64,000 bases of DNA from Anaerobaca lacustris (GTDB taxonomy: Bacteria > Planctomycetota > Phycisphaerae > Sedimentisphaerales > Anaerobacaceae), in assembly GCF_030012215.1 (NCBI RefSeq), contig NZ_JASCXX010000001.1, positions 248,001 to 312,000 of the forward strand. Reading direction: 5' to 3'. The notes below the pieces were generated by a model. The model did no database searches, was not told where the DNA came from, and was given only the letters and a program-made list of their open reading frames with translations. The position numbers and the translations under genes were made by a program. Within the stretch, counting starts at the first letter, position 1, and each line of letters opens with the position of its first letter. Positions 8,100 to 16,298 of this stretch are shown in pieces.

Positions 8100-8432
8100 T
8101 CAACGCGCCGAGGTCCGGCAGCCCCCCTCGTCGCGCAAACCCCTCACCGTTCTTTCCTCTTCATTGAGCACTCGACGGATCTCGCCAAGACTCATGCTCT
8201 CTCGCAGTTCCATGATACGGGAAAGGCGATCGAAGACGGACTCGTCATACAGCCGATGGCCCCCCTCGGTCCACTCCGCTTCGCGGATGAGCCCCATGAT
8301 CGTGTAGTTGTGGATCGTCTGGCGGGAGAAGGGACTGCACCGCACCAGTTCGCCGATGCGGTAGCGTTTGGCTGGAACCTGCAGCTTGCGACTGGTCTTC
8401 TCCCAACTCATCGGTGTGGCTCGACGATCCAT
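8100..8432 (-). CDS. MerR-family transcriptional regulator
   Basis: The 110-residue protein holds a single MerR-type winged helix-turn-helix. It starts at KRYRIGELVRCSPFSRQTIHNYTIMGLI and continues with WTEGGHRLYDESVFDRLSRIMELRESMSLGEIRRVL, the wing and first helices of the family. There is no effector domain or cysteine cluster after it, only a short basic tail, so it may bind DNA as a dimer without a small ligand. ATG at 8432 is the likely start; ATG at 8411 is possible, and the frame stays open to 8636 without homology. The promoter about 300 bases upstream contains a perfect palindrome that could be its own operator. Confidence 0.85.
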   Translation of the reverse strand: MDRRATPMSWEKTSRKLQVPAKRYRIGELVRCSPFSRQTIHNYTIMGLIREAEWTEGGHRLYDESVFDRLSRIMELRESMSLGEIRRVLNEEERTVRGLRDEGGCRTSAR

Positions 8433-8717
8433 AAACCCTGCTTGCAGCGATACGACGACCCGGTTGGCCCCGATGCGATACAACTCGTTGCGCGCCGGTC
8501 GGCAAAACACATCGACGTCGCTTTCTTGTTGCACAGGGCCATAATTACACCGGACCGAAACAGACACGTCCCGAAGTGAAACGACCGTCCTTACGAGGTG
8601 GCCTCCCACTCCAGGGCGTCCCGATACACACAACACACATTACATCGCCGCCTGCGTCTGATTCGTGCTTCACAGCCGACACGGCAAACGACGGACGGCC
8701 GAACAAGGGCCGAAGAT

Positions 8718-8743
8718 CTTTTACATTTTGCAAAATGTAAAAG
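8718..8743. promoter_or_regulatory. Perfect 26-base palindrome, probable operator
   Basis: The left arm is C-TTTTACATTTTG and the right arm is its exact reverse complement, with no central gap. It covers the -10 element of the minus-strand promoter at 8734-8762, the position expected for a repressor site. It is AT-rich in a GC-rich region and has no T-run or stem-loop context that would make it a terminator. Confidence 0.75.
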
Positions 8744-8762
8744 GCACTTATCGGCCTGTCAA
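8734..8762 (-). promoter_or_regulatory. Predicted sigma-70 promoter of the MerR gene
   Basis: On the minus strand: TTGACA, a 17-base spacer, TACATT. The -10 hexamer lies inside the 26-base palindrome. The leader to the ATG at 8432 would be about 295 bases, unusually long, so the true start may lie further upstream. Confidence 0.6.
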
Positions 8763-9028
8763 CTGGTTTTGGGCTTTTTCGGGAAAAATCTTCCTGGCGG
8801 TGGGTGGCTCCGGCTTGAATCCAGTCGCCTGCAGCGTAGTAAGGTTGTCCGAAGGCCCTATAACGGATGGGGTTCCGTGCATCCGGCTGGTTCACATTGC
8901 CTCTGTCTGACTCCGGATCGGTCGCGGGCGGGCATTTCGGGATTTTTCCGAACAGGGCGTCGGGGATTGGACGATAAGAAGCGGTGTCGGAACGAATGCA
9001 TGATAGGAGTCAGGTTGACGTCTTTGCC

Positions 9029-10102
9029 ATGACGAAACGAACCAACGAATCGAACGGCCACGAGGACGGTCATTCCCGCCCGGCCTCGACGCTGGAACTG
9101 GTGACACCGCTGGCGCGCCAGATCAACAGTCTGGACATCGACCGCATCGCCGATATCTGTGTCACGAAGATCCCCGCGCTGGTCGGGTCCGCCTTTGCGT
9201 CACTCTATGCTCTGGATGAGCCGAACCACATCCTGCATCTGGTGCGCTGCAACCATCCGTTTCCCATCAACAAGATCGTATCGCTGAATCAGGTTCCGCC
9301 GTCGCCCATGGTGGTGGCGGTCAAGAGCAAGGAGCTGATCCTGACGGGCGATATCGACACGTACACAAAGCCGATCATCAAACGGTCCCAACGGGCCTTT
9401 GCGGAGAACTACGCGACCAGCAACTGTGCGATCGTGCCGCTGATCTGTCACGATGGGGTGGTCGGCGTGCTCAATCTGGCCGACAAGGCCGAGCCAGCCG
9501 CCTTCACACAGGAAGATGTCTTCCTGATCGAGCTGTTCGGCCAGTTGATCGGGGCGTCGATCGGGAACATCAAGTTGTTCGAGAGGATACAGCGTCAGGC
9601 CATGCTGGACGGTCTGACCGGCCTGATGAACCATAAGACATTCTATGAATCGCTGGAGCGCGAGCTGTGGCGCTCGCGTCGCTACGGCGGAACGATCTCG
9701 ATGATCATGGCCGATATCGACAATCTCAAGGCCATCAACGACACCTGCGGCCACCGGGCGGGCGACAAGGTCATTCGGGAGATCGGGCGCAGGATCAAGG
9801 AGTGTATTCGCCAGATCGATCTGGCGGCGCGATACGGAGGGGACGAGTTCGCTGTCATCCTGCCGAATACGTTGCTGGAAGAGGCCGTTCTGGTGTCTCA
9901 GCGCATCGTCGACGCTGTCGCCGGCTCTTCGGTATCCTGGCAAGGCGTCCGAATTCCGCTGTCCATCAGCGTCGGCGTGGGCCAGTACGGCGCCGACGCC
10001 AACCCTGAGGATATCACCAGCCGGTCGGATCGAGCCCTCTACAGTGCCAAGCAATCGGGCAAGAACACCGTCTCGGTCTTTCGGTCCTGCGAAGAGACAT
10101 AG
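9029..10102 (+). CDS. GAF-GGDEF diguanylate cyclase
   Basis: This 357-residue cytoplasmic protein has an N-terminal GAF sensor domain (about residues 20-185) and a C-terminal GGDEF domain that makes cyclic di-GMP. The active site is intact: GGDEF at residues 270-274, preceded by the product-inhibition motif R-x-x-D at 261-264 with the standard five-residue spacing. Upstream signatures DGLTGLMNHKTF and MADIDNLKAINDTCGHRAGD are canonical. No membrane segment or phosphodiesterase domain is present. No good ribosome site is seen before ATG 9029, and in-frame starts at 8984 (GTG) and 8996 (ATG) are alternatives. The MshEN-type pilus ATPases encoded further along are plausible cyclic di-GMP readers. 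Confidence 0.92.
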   Translation: MTKRTNESNGHEDGHSRPASTLELVTPLARQINSLDIDRIADICVTKIPALVGSAFASLYALDEPNHILHLVRCNHPFPINKIVSLNQVPPSPMVVAVKSKELILTGDIDTYTKPIIKRSQRAFAENYATSNCAIVPLICHDGVVGVLNLADKAEPAAFTQEDVFLIELFGQLIGASIGNIKLFERIQRQAMLDGLTGLMNHKTFYESLERELWRSRRYGGTISMIMADIDNLKAINDTCGHRAGDKVIREIGRRIKECIRQIDLAARYGGDEFAVILPNTLLEEAVLVSQRIVDAVAGSSVSWQGVRIPLSISVGVGQYGADANPEDITSRSDRALYSAKQSGKNTVSVFRSCEET

Positions 10103-10248
10103 CCGTTCTCCGTCGCGGATCGCAGACCATCCGAGTGGCCGGCAGACAACCGGCGCCGACGGCGAACCGCTCCTTCGATTCGCCGCCGGACCGGACGTGG
10201 TTTAAGCGTCTGTTGACCTGCCTGTATCGCCTTCGTTATGCCAAGAGC

Positions 10249-10701
10249 CTATCGTGTCCAGCAGTTGCTGTAGTGTCCAATGCCGTGGCTCACACTGTAG
10301 TAGGACACATGGGTGTAGCTGCCCCAGTGCCATGACCAGGGCTGGTTCAGGCCCGGACATGGATAGGGAATCGGGCTTGGGCATGGACTTGGCGTAGGAC
10401 ACGGGCTCGGCGTAGGGCACGGGCTCGGCGTGGGACACGGGCTCGGCGTAGGGCACGGGCTCGGTGTAGGGCACGGGCTCGGCGTGGGACACGGGCTTGG
10501 CGTGGGACACGGCTTCGGCGTGGGGCACGGGCTCGGCGTGGGACACGGGCTCGGCATGGGACACGGTTTGGGACATAAGCCCTGGCTCGACGAGTAAGAC
10601 ACACTCACAAAAGAGCTTGAGTAGTGGACCCCGACGTGATACCCCCACGATGTCGTGCTGAGTGCCAGGACGAGCAGGAGCAACAATGCATATCTCTTCA
10701 T
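10249..10701 (-). CDS. Secreted Cys-Pro repeat protein
   Basis: The 150-residue protein has a clean signal peptide ([20 protein letters not shown]). A short Ser/Tyr-rich stretch follows, then eleven tandem hexapeptides at residues 47-112, mostly C-P-T-P-S-P, and a Trp/Tyr/His-rich tail. Each repeat gives one cysteine, so the export product could form many disulfides or be anchored by cross-links. GGAGG lies six bases before ATG 10701. A smaller relative is encoded just upstream on the same strand (10985-11347), with a similar signal peptide and ribosome-site region. I recognise no family and propose no function. Confidence 0.75.
   Translation of the reverse strand: MKRYALLLLLVLALSTTSWGYHVGVHYSSSFVSVSYSSSQGLCPKPCPMPSPCPTPSPCPTPKPCPTPSPCPTPSPCPTPSPCPTPSPCPTPSPCPTPSPCPTPSPCPSPIPYPCPGLNQPWSWHWGSYTHVSYYSVSHGIGHYSNCWTR
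10366..10563 (-). repeat. 18-base tandem repeat coding for C-P-T-P-S-P
   Basis: Eleven in-frame copies of an 18-base unit, seven of them consecutive copies translating to C-P-T-P-S-P and the outer ones degenerate ([18 protein letters not shown]). Copies differ mainly at synonymous sites. The array should be prone to copy-number change. Confidence 0.9.
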
Positions 10702-10738
10702 ACGATACCTCCCTGTTGACATAGGATGGCTACGACCC

Positions 10739-10793
10739 CTGCGCACGTCTGTCCGTAGGTCTGCGCAGTGGCTGAGTGCGATTCTGCGCACTC
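10739..10793. repeat. Two adjacent inverted repeats upstream of the Cys-Pro repeat gene
   Basis: CTGCGCA at 10739-10745 pairs with TGCGCAG at 10762-10768. GAGTGCG at 10774-10780 pairs with CGCACTC at 10787-10793 across a six-base loop. They lie 38-92 bases before the start codon at 10701, so they may structure its leader, or end transcription from the related gene upstream. There is no T-run. Confidence 0.5.
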
Positions 10794-10984
10794 GGTCAGT
10801 CCGATCTGTACATGCGATCCGATCAGGTGACTGTGGGTCTGCCTGGCGGCGGTCTTGGGACCACGGACCCTGGTCAGCCGACGAGCCTCAGCCGTGGGTC
10901 ATACGACGGGCCCACGGCCGGGCCGAATCTGTGTGTCGTGCTCACACTGCGATCTGCATTTCGTCTTTGGAGTGCCTCGACAGA

Positions 10985-11347
10985 CTACCCCGGACCGAGG
11001 TTGTTCCAGGGTGTCGGGTACCCGTATGACACATCGCGACCGCCGGACGTCTTGTAGCAACCCCACTGCAGGCAGCCGATCTGGCCCTGGGTGGACTTCG
11101 CCCCTTGATAGCTGTCGACCTCGACCTTGCCGAACCCGGGACAGGGGTTGCAGTAAAGCAAGCCCGTCTGCCCTGAGAAACTGCCTCCGATGACGGCCCC
11201 CGGGCTTGGGCAGGGCGTCGGGCAGGGGGTGGGCCTCGGGCTTGGCATTGGCGCCCAAGAGAAGCTGCCCTCGACGTTGCCGATTCCGAATCCCCATGCA
11301 CTGGTGCTCATCGCGAGCACCGCCAGTACCAATGCGCACTTCTTCAT
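10985..11347 (-). CDS. Small secreted Cys/Pro-rich protein
   Basis: A 120-residue exported protein with signal peptide MKKCALVLAVLAMSTSAWG. Next come a short PMPSPRPTPCPTPCPSPG segment and a C-terminal part with paired cysteines (LLYCNPCPG, IGCLQWGCY). GGAGG lies seven bases before ATG 11347, inside the same ACAGGGAGGTA string found before the neighbouring Cys-Pro repeat gene. Signal peptides of both end in S-x-W-G. The two genes therefore look like relatives that diverged by expansion of the C-P-T-P unit. No known domain. Confidence 0.7.
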   Translation of the reverse strand: MKKCALVLAVLAMSTSAWGFGIGNVEGSFSWAPMPSPRPTPCPTPCPSPGAVIGGSFSGQTGLLYCNPCPGFGKVEVDSYQGAKSTQGQIGCLQWGCYKTSGGRDVSYGYPTPWNNLGPG

Positions 11348-11795
11348 CCTTCTACCTCCCTGTAAACAGACATTCCTTTTTCATCAGAGCATTGCCTTCT
11401 CCGGAAGGCCGCTCCGTCCGGACGCACCTAAATCATCCATGCGGGTGCGCATCGATGCAAACCCACTGATCGTGATGGTCGTGCGCGGAGACAGAACGCA
11501 TCTGAGAACAGGAGTGTGGCGGAGAAATGTGGCCCCTTCAGCATCCCTGCCTCCGTGCCCGTGTATCGACTCCAACCGATACACGATCTATTCCTACACT
11601 GCGCAGAGGCCGTTGTCAAGAGAAAACTGGACGTTTTATGCGACAATTCGCCGTTGCTGCCTCCGTGGTCTGCCCCGAGGTCTTCGCATAAGCTTCCCAA
11701 CGCGACGCGATTGTGGTAGCCTGGATGACACGCGTCGCAGGCGTGTCGCTGAGGCGGTCCGTCTGCTGGCGGACAACAAGAAAATGGGGAATGAC
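11348..11795. other. Intergenic region of about 450 bases
   Basis: It separates the minus-strand secreted protein from the plus-strand membrane protein and should hold promoters for both, but no convincing -35/-10 pair was found. An imperfect hairpin (GACACG/CGTGTC) lies near 11725-11745. Confidence 0.35.
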
Positions 11796-12428
11796 ATGAA
11801 CGACAGCTCCATCGCCGAGAATCCAGCGCAGAGCAATGGGGGCAGACCTGATTCCGGGCACGGGGTTCGTCGTCGCAGACGGCGGTTTCGCGTGCGAGTC
11901 GCGATCGCCTTGCTCCTGGGCCTTTGCGGGCTGGCGGTGGTGCGTCAACTGACGCATGTGCCGCCGTCTCCGGACGGGCGCTACGGATGGACGCTTCACT
12001 TTCCGGGCCCGTCTCCTGGGGCGACGTTCAAGACCGCCCCGGGCGATGACATCCGGCGACTGCTCGATTTCCTGCTCATCGATGCGGGAGCAGACTGGCA
12101 TGGTGCCTTGCAGGAGACCGGGACGATTCAGATCGAACTGTCCCACGTCAGCGCCGCGCCGCTGGGCGTTCGGCTGCTGTGGCGGTTCCTGGGCCCCGAA
12201 GGAACACCGGCTCCCGACAAGATGGGTCGCACGCTCCTGACCGTGCAGGTTCGCGTGCCATCGACCGGGCGGCCGGGATACGAGATCGTGCGACTCGGGC
12301 CGCAGGGAACGGAGACCGTAATCGGGGTGTTCGACGAATACCGGAAGGCGGAGGATGCGATCCTTGACAATCTGGCTGACGTGATGGAGGCCGTGCAGGC
12401 CAAGGCCGGCGGCTGGCGGATCGGTTGA
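11796..12428 (+). CDS. Membrane-anchored protein of unknown function
   Basis: The 210-residue protein has a short hydrophilic N-terminus and a strongly basic stretch (VRRRRRRFRVR). One membrane helix follows at about residues 33-50 (VAIALLLGLCGLAVV), so it should sit in the inner membrane with its C-terminal domain outside the cytoplasm. That domain (about 150 residues) reads like a mixed alpha/beta fold; I recognise no family. GGGGA five bases before ATG 11796 favours this start over ATG 11784. The apiosidase-like gene follows after 63 bases. Confidence 0.72.
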   Translation: MNDSSIAENPAQSNGGRPDSGHGVRRRRRRFRVRVAIALLLGLCGLAVVRQLTHVPPSPDGRYGWTLHFPGPSPGATFKTAPGDDIRRLLDFLLIDAGADWHGALQETGTIQIELSHVSAAPLGVRLLWRFLGPEGTPAPDKMGRTLLTVQVRVPSTGRPGYEIVRLGPQGTETVIGVFDEYRKAEDAILDNLADVMEAVQAKAGGWRIG

Positions 12429-12491
12429 TCGCGACAAGGGTGCTGTCGCGAAGGACACAGAGAAGCATGTTCGATAGAAGGAGACCGGCCG

Positions 12492-13901
12492 ATGAAATGC
12501 GTTGCGACGATGAACCTGCATAGCCTAGTGATTGCCGCCTTGGCGGCCTGTGTACTTGTGCCGAATGACAGCCTGCATGCGGGTTCGGTCCCGGCTCGGC
12601 TGCGTGTCGCCGAGTCCGGTCGCTATCTCGAATCCGAAGACGGCAAGCCGTTCTTCTATCTGGGTGACACCGCATGGGAGCTGTTCCACCGTCTCAATCG
12701 AGAAGAGGCGGACCGATACCTGGCCAATCGCGCCGCGAAGGGCTTCACAGTGATCCAGGCGGTGGTGGTGGCTCAACTGGGCGGTCTGACCGACCCGAAT
12801 CCCTGCGGCGCCGTACCCTTTGCCGACAAAGACCCGACGCGGCCCAACGAGGCCTACTTCACGCACGTCGATTACATCGTGAGCAGGGCCAACGAATCCG
12901 GCCTGGTCGTCGGGATGCTGCCGACGTGGGGCAGCTACTGGAAGATCGGTTCGGGCATCTTCAACGCCCAGAACGCCAGGGTGTTTGGACGTTTCCTGGG
13001 CCGGCGCTACAAAGACCAGTCGATCCTCTGGATTCTCGGAGGCGACGAGAACGTTCGCAACGACCACGAGAGGGCGACCGTCGAGGCGATGGCCCTGGGT
13101 CTTCGTGAAGGTGATGGGGGCGCGCACCCGATGACGTACCATCCGCGCGGTCCCGGCCTGTCGTCCGACTATTTCCATCAGGCCCAGTGGCTGGACTTCA
13201 ATATGGTCCAGTCGTCGCACGGGGCGCGGGACCACGACAACGGCCTGTTCGCCGAGCATGACTACGGCTTGACGCCGGTCAAGCCGACCCTCGACGGCGA
13301 GCCACGGTACGAGGGTATCCCTGTGGGTTTTTACAACGCCGGCGTCGACCGCGAGTTTCGGTTCGACGACTACGACGTCCGGCAGGCGGCCTACTGGTCG
13401 CTGCTGGCCGGAGCGTGCGGGCACACCTACGGGCACAACAGCGTCTGGCAGATGTGGCAGCCGGGACGCAAACCGGTGATCTGGGCGTCTACGCCGTGGC
13501 ACGAATCGCTCGACCATCCCGGCGCGACGCAGATGGGGCACGTCCGCCGGCTGTTCGAGTCGCGTCCGTTTCAGAAGCTTGTGCCCGACCAGTCGATGAT
13601 CCTGGACGGACCGACGCACGGAGGCGCCAAAATCCGCGCCGCCCGCGCGACCGACGGCTCGTTCGCCTTCATCTACTCGCCGCGCGGCGAGCCGTTTACA
13701 CTCCGCGTGAATGTGATTCGGACCTCGATGATTCGCCAGACATGGTTCAATCCGCGCGATGGTAGCGCCAGGCCGCTGCACACCACCGATACGCCCGGCT
13801 TCCAGACGTTCGTGCCGCCCACCCGGGGGCGGGGCTGTGACTGGGTGCTCGTCCTCGACGACGCGACCGCGAAGTTCCCGTTGCCCGGCCGGCCGGAGTG
13901 A
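12492..13901 (+). CDS. Secreted apiosidase-like glycoside hydrolase (GH140/DUF4038 type)
   Basis: The 469-residue protein has a signal peptide (LVIAALAACVLVPNDSLHAG). A TIM-barrel domain of the apiosidase/DUF4038 family follows, opening with GRYLESEDGKPFFYLGDTAWELFHRL, a hallmark of the group. Later motifs include MLPTWGSYWK, ILWILGGDEN and YGHNSVWQMWQPGRKPVIWAS. The last 90 residues fit the small beta domain (collagen-binding-like) usually attached. Members cleave apiose- or rhamnogalacturonan-type linkages, but the family is broad and the substrate here is inferred. GGAG lies nine bases before ATG 12492. The methyltransferase gene starts six bases after the stop. Confidence 0.85.
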   Translation: MKCVATMNLHSLVIAALAACVLVPNDSLHAGSVPARLRVAESGRYLESEDGKPFFYLGDTAWELFHRLNREEADRYLANRAAKGFTVIQAVVVAQLGGLTDPNPCGAVPFADKDPTRPNEAYFTHVDYIVSRANESGLVVGMLPTWGSYWKIGSGIFNAQNARVFGRFLGRRYKDQSILWILGGDENVRNDHERATVEAMALGLREGDGGAHPMTYHPRGPGLSSDYFHQAQWLDFNMVQSSHGARDHDNGLFAEHDYGLTPVKPTLDGEPRYEGIPVGFYNAGVDREFRFDDYDVRQAAYWSLLAGACGHTYGHNSVWQMWQPGRKPVIWASTPWHESLDHPGATQMGHVRRLFESRPFQKLVPDQSMILDGPTHGGAKIRAARATDGSFAFIYSPRGEPFTLRVNVIRTSMIRQTWFNPRDGSARPLHTTDTPGFQTFVPPTRGRGCDWVLVLDDATAKFPLPGRPE

Positions 13902-13907
13902 TCGGCC

Positions 13908-14681
13908 ATGTCCGCGATGGACTATGAGCGAGTCGCCCGTTTCTACGACAGCTACGTCCAGACGGACATGGATGTCCCGTTCTTCCTGCGGGAAGCGAAG
14001 AAGGCTGTCGGGCCGGTCCTGGAACTGACAGCCGGCACCGGACGTGTCTCGATTCCCTTGCTGTTGGCCGGCATCGATGTGACGTGCGTGGACAGTTCAC
14101 CGGCCATGCTGGGCGTCCTGCGTGACAAGCTTCGAGCGGAAGAACTCTCGACGGAGGTGATCCAGGCCGATATGTGCGAGCTGTCGCTGAATCGACGGTT
14201 TGATCTGATCTTTGTTCCATTTCATTCGTTCGCCGAAATCACCGATCCGACCCAGCAGCGACAGGCTCTGTCGCGAATCCACGATCATCTGTCGGATGAA
14301 GGGCGGTTCATCTGCACCCTGCGCAATCCGCCGGTGCGATTGCAGTCGGTGACGGGGCGGCGACGCGAGCTGGGCAACTTTCCGCTTCCGGACGGCAATA
14401 TGCTCAGCTTGTCGTCTGTGGAGTACTACGATCCCGTATCCAAATCCGTGAGCGGCAGCCAATTCTATGATGTCCGGCGCTGGGATGGCTGTCTTCTGGC
14501 CAGCATGACTGTGGACCTCCACTTCTGCCTGTACTCGCACTACGACTTCCAATCGCTGGCTGAAGCGGCGGGCTTTGTCCCGGTCCATCTGTACGGGGAC
14601 TACTCCTATGGTCCATTCGAGCCGGAGGTAAGTCCCTTCATGATCTGGGTCCTGCGCAGAGTACGAGCGGAGACAGTGTGA
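13908..14681 (+). CDS. Class I SAM-dependent methyltransferase
   Basis: This 257-residue cytoplasmic protein shows the SAM-binding motif I LELTAGTGRVSIPLL. Next come the acidic motif II in VTCVDSSPAML, a motif III-like VIQADMCELSL, and the post-motif FDLIFVPFHSFAEI. The C-terminal half matches small-molecule methyltransferases with a substrate-binding sheet. The acceptor is unknown. The gene is tightly packed between the apiosidase-like gene (six bases) and the Nudix gene (one base), so the three are probably co-transcribed, though no shared pathway is evident. Confidence 0.88.
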   Translation: MSAMDYERVARFYDSYVQTDMDVPFFLREAKKAVGPVLELTAGTGRVSIPLLLAGIDVTCVDSSPAMLGVLRDKLRAEELSTEVIQADMCELSLNRRFDLIFVPFHSFAEITDPTQQRQALSRIHDHLSDEGRFICTLRNPPVRLQSVTGRRRELGNFPLPDGNMLSLSSVEYYDPVSKSVSGSQFYDVRRWDGCLLASMTVDLHFCLYSHYDFQSLAEAAGFVPVHLYGDYSYGPFEPEVSPFMIWVLRRVRAETV

Positions 14682-14682
14682 C

Positions 14683-15099
14683 ATGGCCAAGCAGAATTAT
14701 CCGGAACCGACGGTCGGGGCGCTGATCTTCAACGGCGAGGGCAAGCTCTTCCTGATGCGTTCGCACAAGTGGCGGGGCAAGTGGGTTGTCCCCGGTGGAC
14801 ACATCGAGCTGGGCGAGACGATGGAACAGGCCCTGCGGCGCGAAATCCGTGAAGAGACCAACCTGGAGATCCGTGACATCGAGTTCATCTGTTTCCAGGA
14901 GTTCATCCACGACGAGCGGTTCTGGCAACGACGGCACTTCATCTTCTTCGATTATGCCTGCCGGACCGATTCAACCGAGGTGGTCCTGAACGACGAGGCG
15001 CAGGACTACGCTTGGATCGATCTCGATCGGGCCATGGCAATGCCGGTCGAACACTACACCGCCGTCGCCATCACCGAGTACCGCAAGAAGCACCGCTGA
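14683..15099 (+). CDS. Nudix hydrolase
   Basis: The 138-residue protein is a single Nudix domain, which hydrolyses nucleoside diphosphates linked to another group. The Nudix box is complete: G-H-I-E-L-G-E, seven residues, then R-E-I-R-E-E-T-N-L, with Asn in place of the usual final Gly. The substrate cannot be predicted. The start ATG 14683 lies one base after the methyltransferase stop. Confidence 0.92.
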   Translation: MAKQNYPEPTVGALIFNGEGKLFLMRSHKWRGKWVVPGGHIELGETMEQALRREIREETNLEIRDIEFICFQEFIHDERFWQRRHFIFFDYACRTDSTEVVLNDEAQDYAWIDLDRAMAMPVEHYTAVAITEYRKKHR

Positions 15100-15144
15100 T
15101 CGGTGCCGACAAACGGCTGAACAGTGCCAGCGACCGATGGTACA

Positions 15145-15276
15145 ATGGACGCTGATGCACGCTGGCTCAGAGGGCTTGGCCCGCTGTTGTTGCACGGCTC
15201 TCTGCTCCTTCTCGTTCTCGCCGTATCCATGTTGGCCACCGGCTACCTCGTCTATGGCCACACGTTCCTCGACTGA
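15145..15276 (+). CDS. Possible 43-residue single-pass membrane protein
   Basis: A short frame encodes a basic N-terminus (WLRGLG) and then one strongly hydrophobic helix (LLLHGSLLLLVLAVSMLATGYLV), with a short tail. The helix and its positive-inside N-terminus look like a real small membrane protein. However, there is no good ribosome site, and a TGGTACAAT extended -10 element overlaps the start. It fills the gap between the Nudix gene and the convergent DUF362 gene. The call is tentative. Confidence 0.3.
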   Translation: MDADARWLRGLGPLLLHGSLLLLVLAVSMLATGYLVYGHTFLD

Positions 15277-15328
15277 TCCGTGCAGGGTTATGACGACAGA
15301 CGGCCGTCGTTGTTCACGGTCAAATCTG

Positions 15329-16291
15329 TCAGGTGGACGACGCGGGTTTGGGCTTACGGGCGAGAAGCCACATCTGGCGCAGCTTGCTTCGCAGAACCCG
15401 CCGGAGGGAGAAGCGGATCGGAATCAGCGTTGTGGGCAGCTCGAAGTCCGAGCAGGACTCTCCGAGCGGATCACCCACCAGTTCGATCCGGTCGAAATCC
15501 AGACCGTCGAGCTGCATCTGGCCGGCCGTGCGGAGGATGGGAACGCGCTCGGGGTCGATGCCGAGCAGTCGGCAACACACCGTTTCACACGAGAGCGGAT
15601 CGGGGCCCCCGATCAGCCAGCCGAGGGGCCTGCTGGTGCCCCCCGACGGCCCCGTTCGCTCCATCGCCACGATGCCGTCGATGAGGGTCACAGCCGGCTG
15701 GAGGAAATAGCAGATGTCGATCAGCAGTTGGCAGAACTTGGCGGGATTGCCGCCGCGACGGTAATGCCACAGGGCCTTGCGCTTGCCGCTGACGCATCCG
15801 AACATGTTCTTGACCGCCAGGGTCACGAGAAGCTGTCCGTGCGCTTTGAGCTTGGGCAGGTTGATGATCGCATCGGCTTCCATCGCCACAGCGCTGAGCC
15901 CCACTCGTGGACCGTGTCTTCCGACCCGTCGCGTCCTGGGCCGGTCCAGTTGCCGGATCGGGACACCCAGTTTCTTCAGTGGCTCGACCAGTTCCAGGGC
16001 TTCGGCACAAATCCGGGCATCTCCCCACCCGGGCGAATCGCCGACAAACGGCCTGGCGCCAAAGTCCTTCAGGAGTCGCGCCACGGCGAGGATCATTTCG
16101 GGATGCGTCTGCGTCGGATCTTGTTTGTGCGACCGCGGCGCGATGAAGTTGGGTTTGATCAGTACGGTGTCACCCGGCTTGACGAAGCGTTCGATGCCTC
16201 CCAGCGAATCGAACCACCGGACGATCGCGCGGGCGACTCGGTCGGGATCGTAGTCGTGACATCGAACGAGGGCAACGGTCTTGTCGGTCAT
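15329..16291 (-). CDS. DUF362 domain protein
   Basis: This 320-residue protein matches DUF362: VLIKPNFIAPRSHK, THPEMILAVARLLKDFG, FVGDSPG, and INLPKLKAHGQLLVTLAVKNMFGCVSGKRKALWH. Many DUF362 proteins carry a C-terminal ferredoxin domain, but none is visible here; the C-terminus is basic instead. The family has no established reaction. It starts seven bases after the stop of the lipoprotein gene upstream, so the two form an operon. Confidence 0.85.
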   Translation of the reverse strand: MTDKTVALVRCHDYDPDRVARAIVRWFDSLGGIERFVKPGDTVLIKPNFIAPRSHKQDPTQTHPEMILAVARLLKDFGARPFVGDSPGWGDARICAEALELVEPLKKLGVPIRQLDRPRTRRVGRHGPRVGLSAVAMEADAIINLPKLKAHGQLLVTLAVKNMFGCVSGKRKALWHYRRGGNPAKFCQLLIDICYFLQPAVTLIDGIVAMERTGPSGGTSRPLGWLIGGPDPLSCETVCCRLLGIDPERVPILRTAGQMQLDGLDFDRIELVGDPLGESCSDFELPTTLIPIRFSLRRVLRSKLRQMWLLARKPKPASST

Positions 16292-16298
16292 AGTCCAC

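Larger units (their letters stand above)
8433..8983. other. Regulatory gap between merR-type gene and diguanylate cyclase gene
   Basis: This 550-base divergent region holds a minus-strand sigma-70 type promoter and a 26-base palindrome, described separately. I see no gene in it. No clear plus-strand promoter for the diguanylate cyclase gene was identified. Confidence 0.55.

Noticed and set aside
8748-8755. Second GCCGATAA (sigma-28 -10 type) on the minus strand upstream of the MerR gene
   Set aside because: There is no TAAA at the required distance, and the bases fall within the spacer of a good TTGACA-TACATT promoter.
10366-10563. Tandem repeat considered as a CRISPR array
   Set aside because: Units are 18 bases, contiguous with no spacers, and stay in one reading frame.
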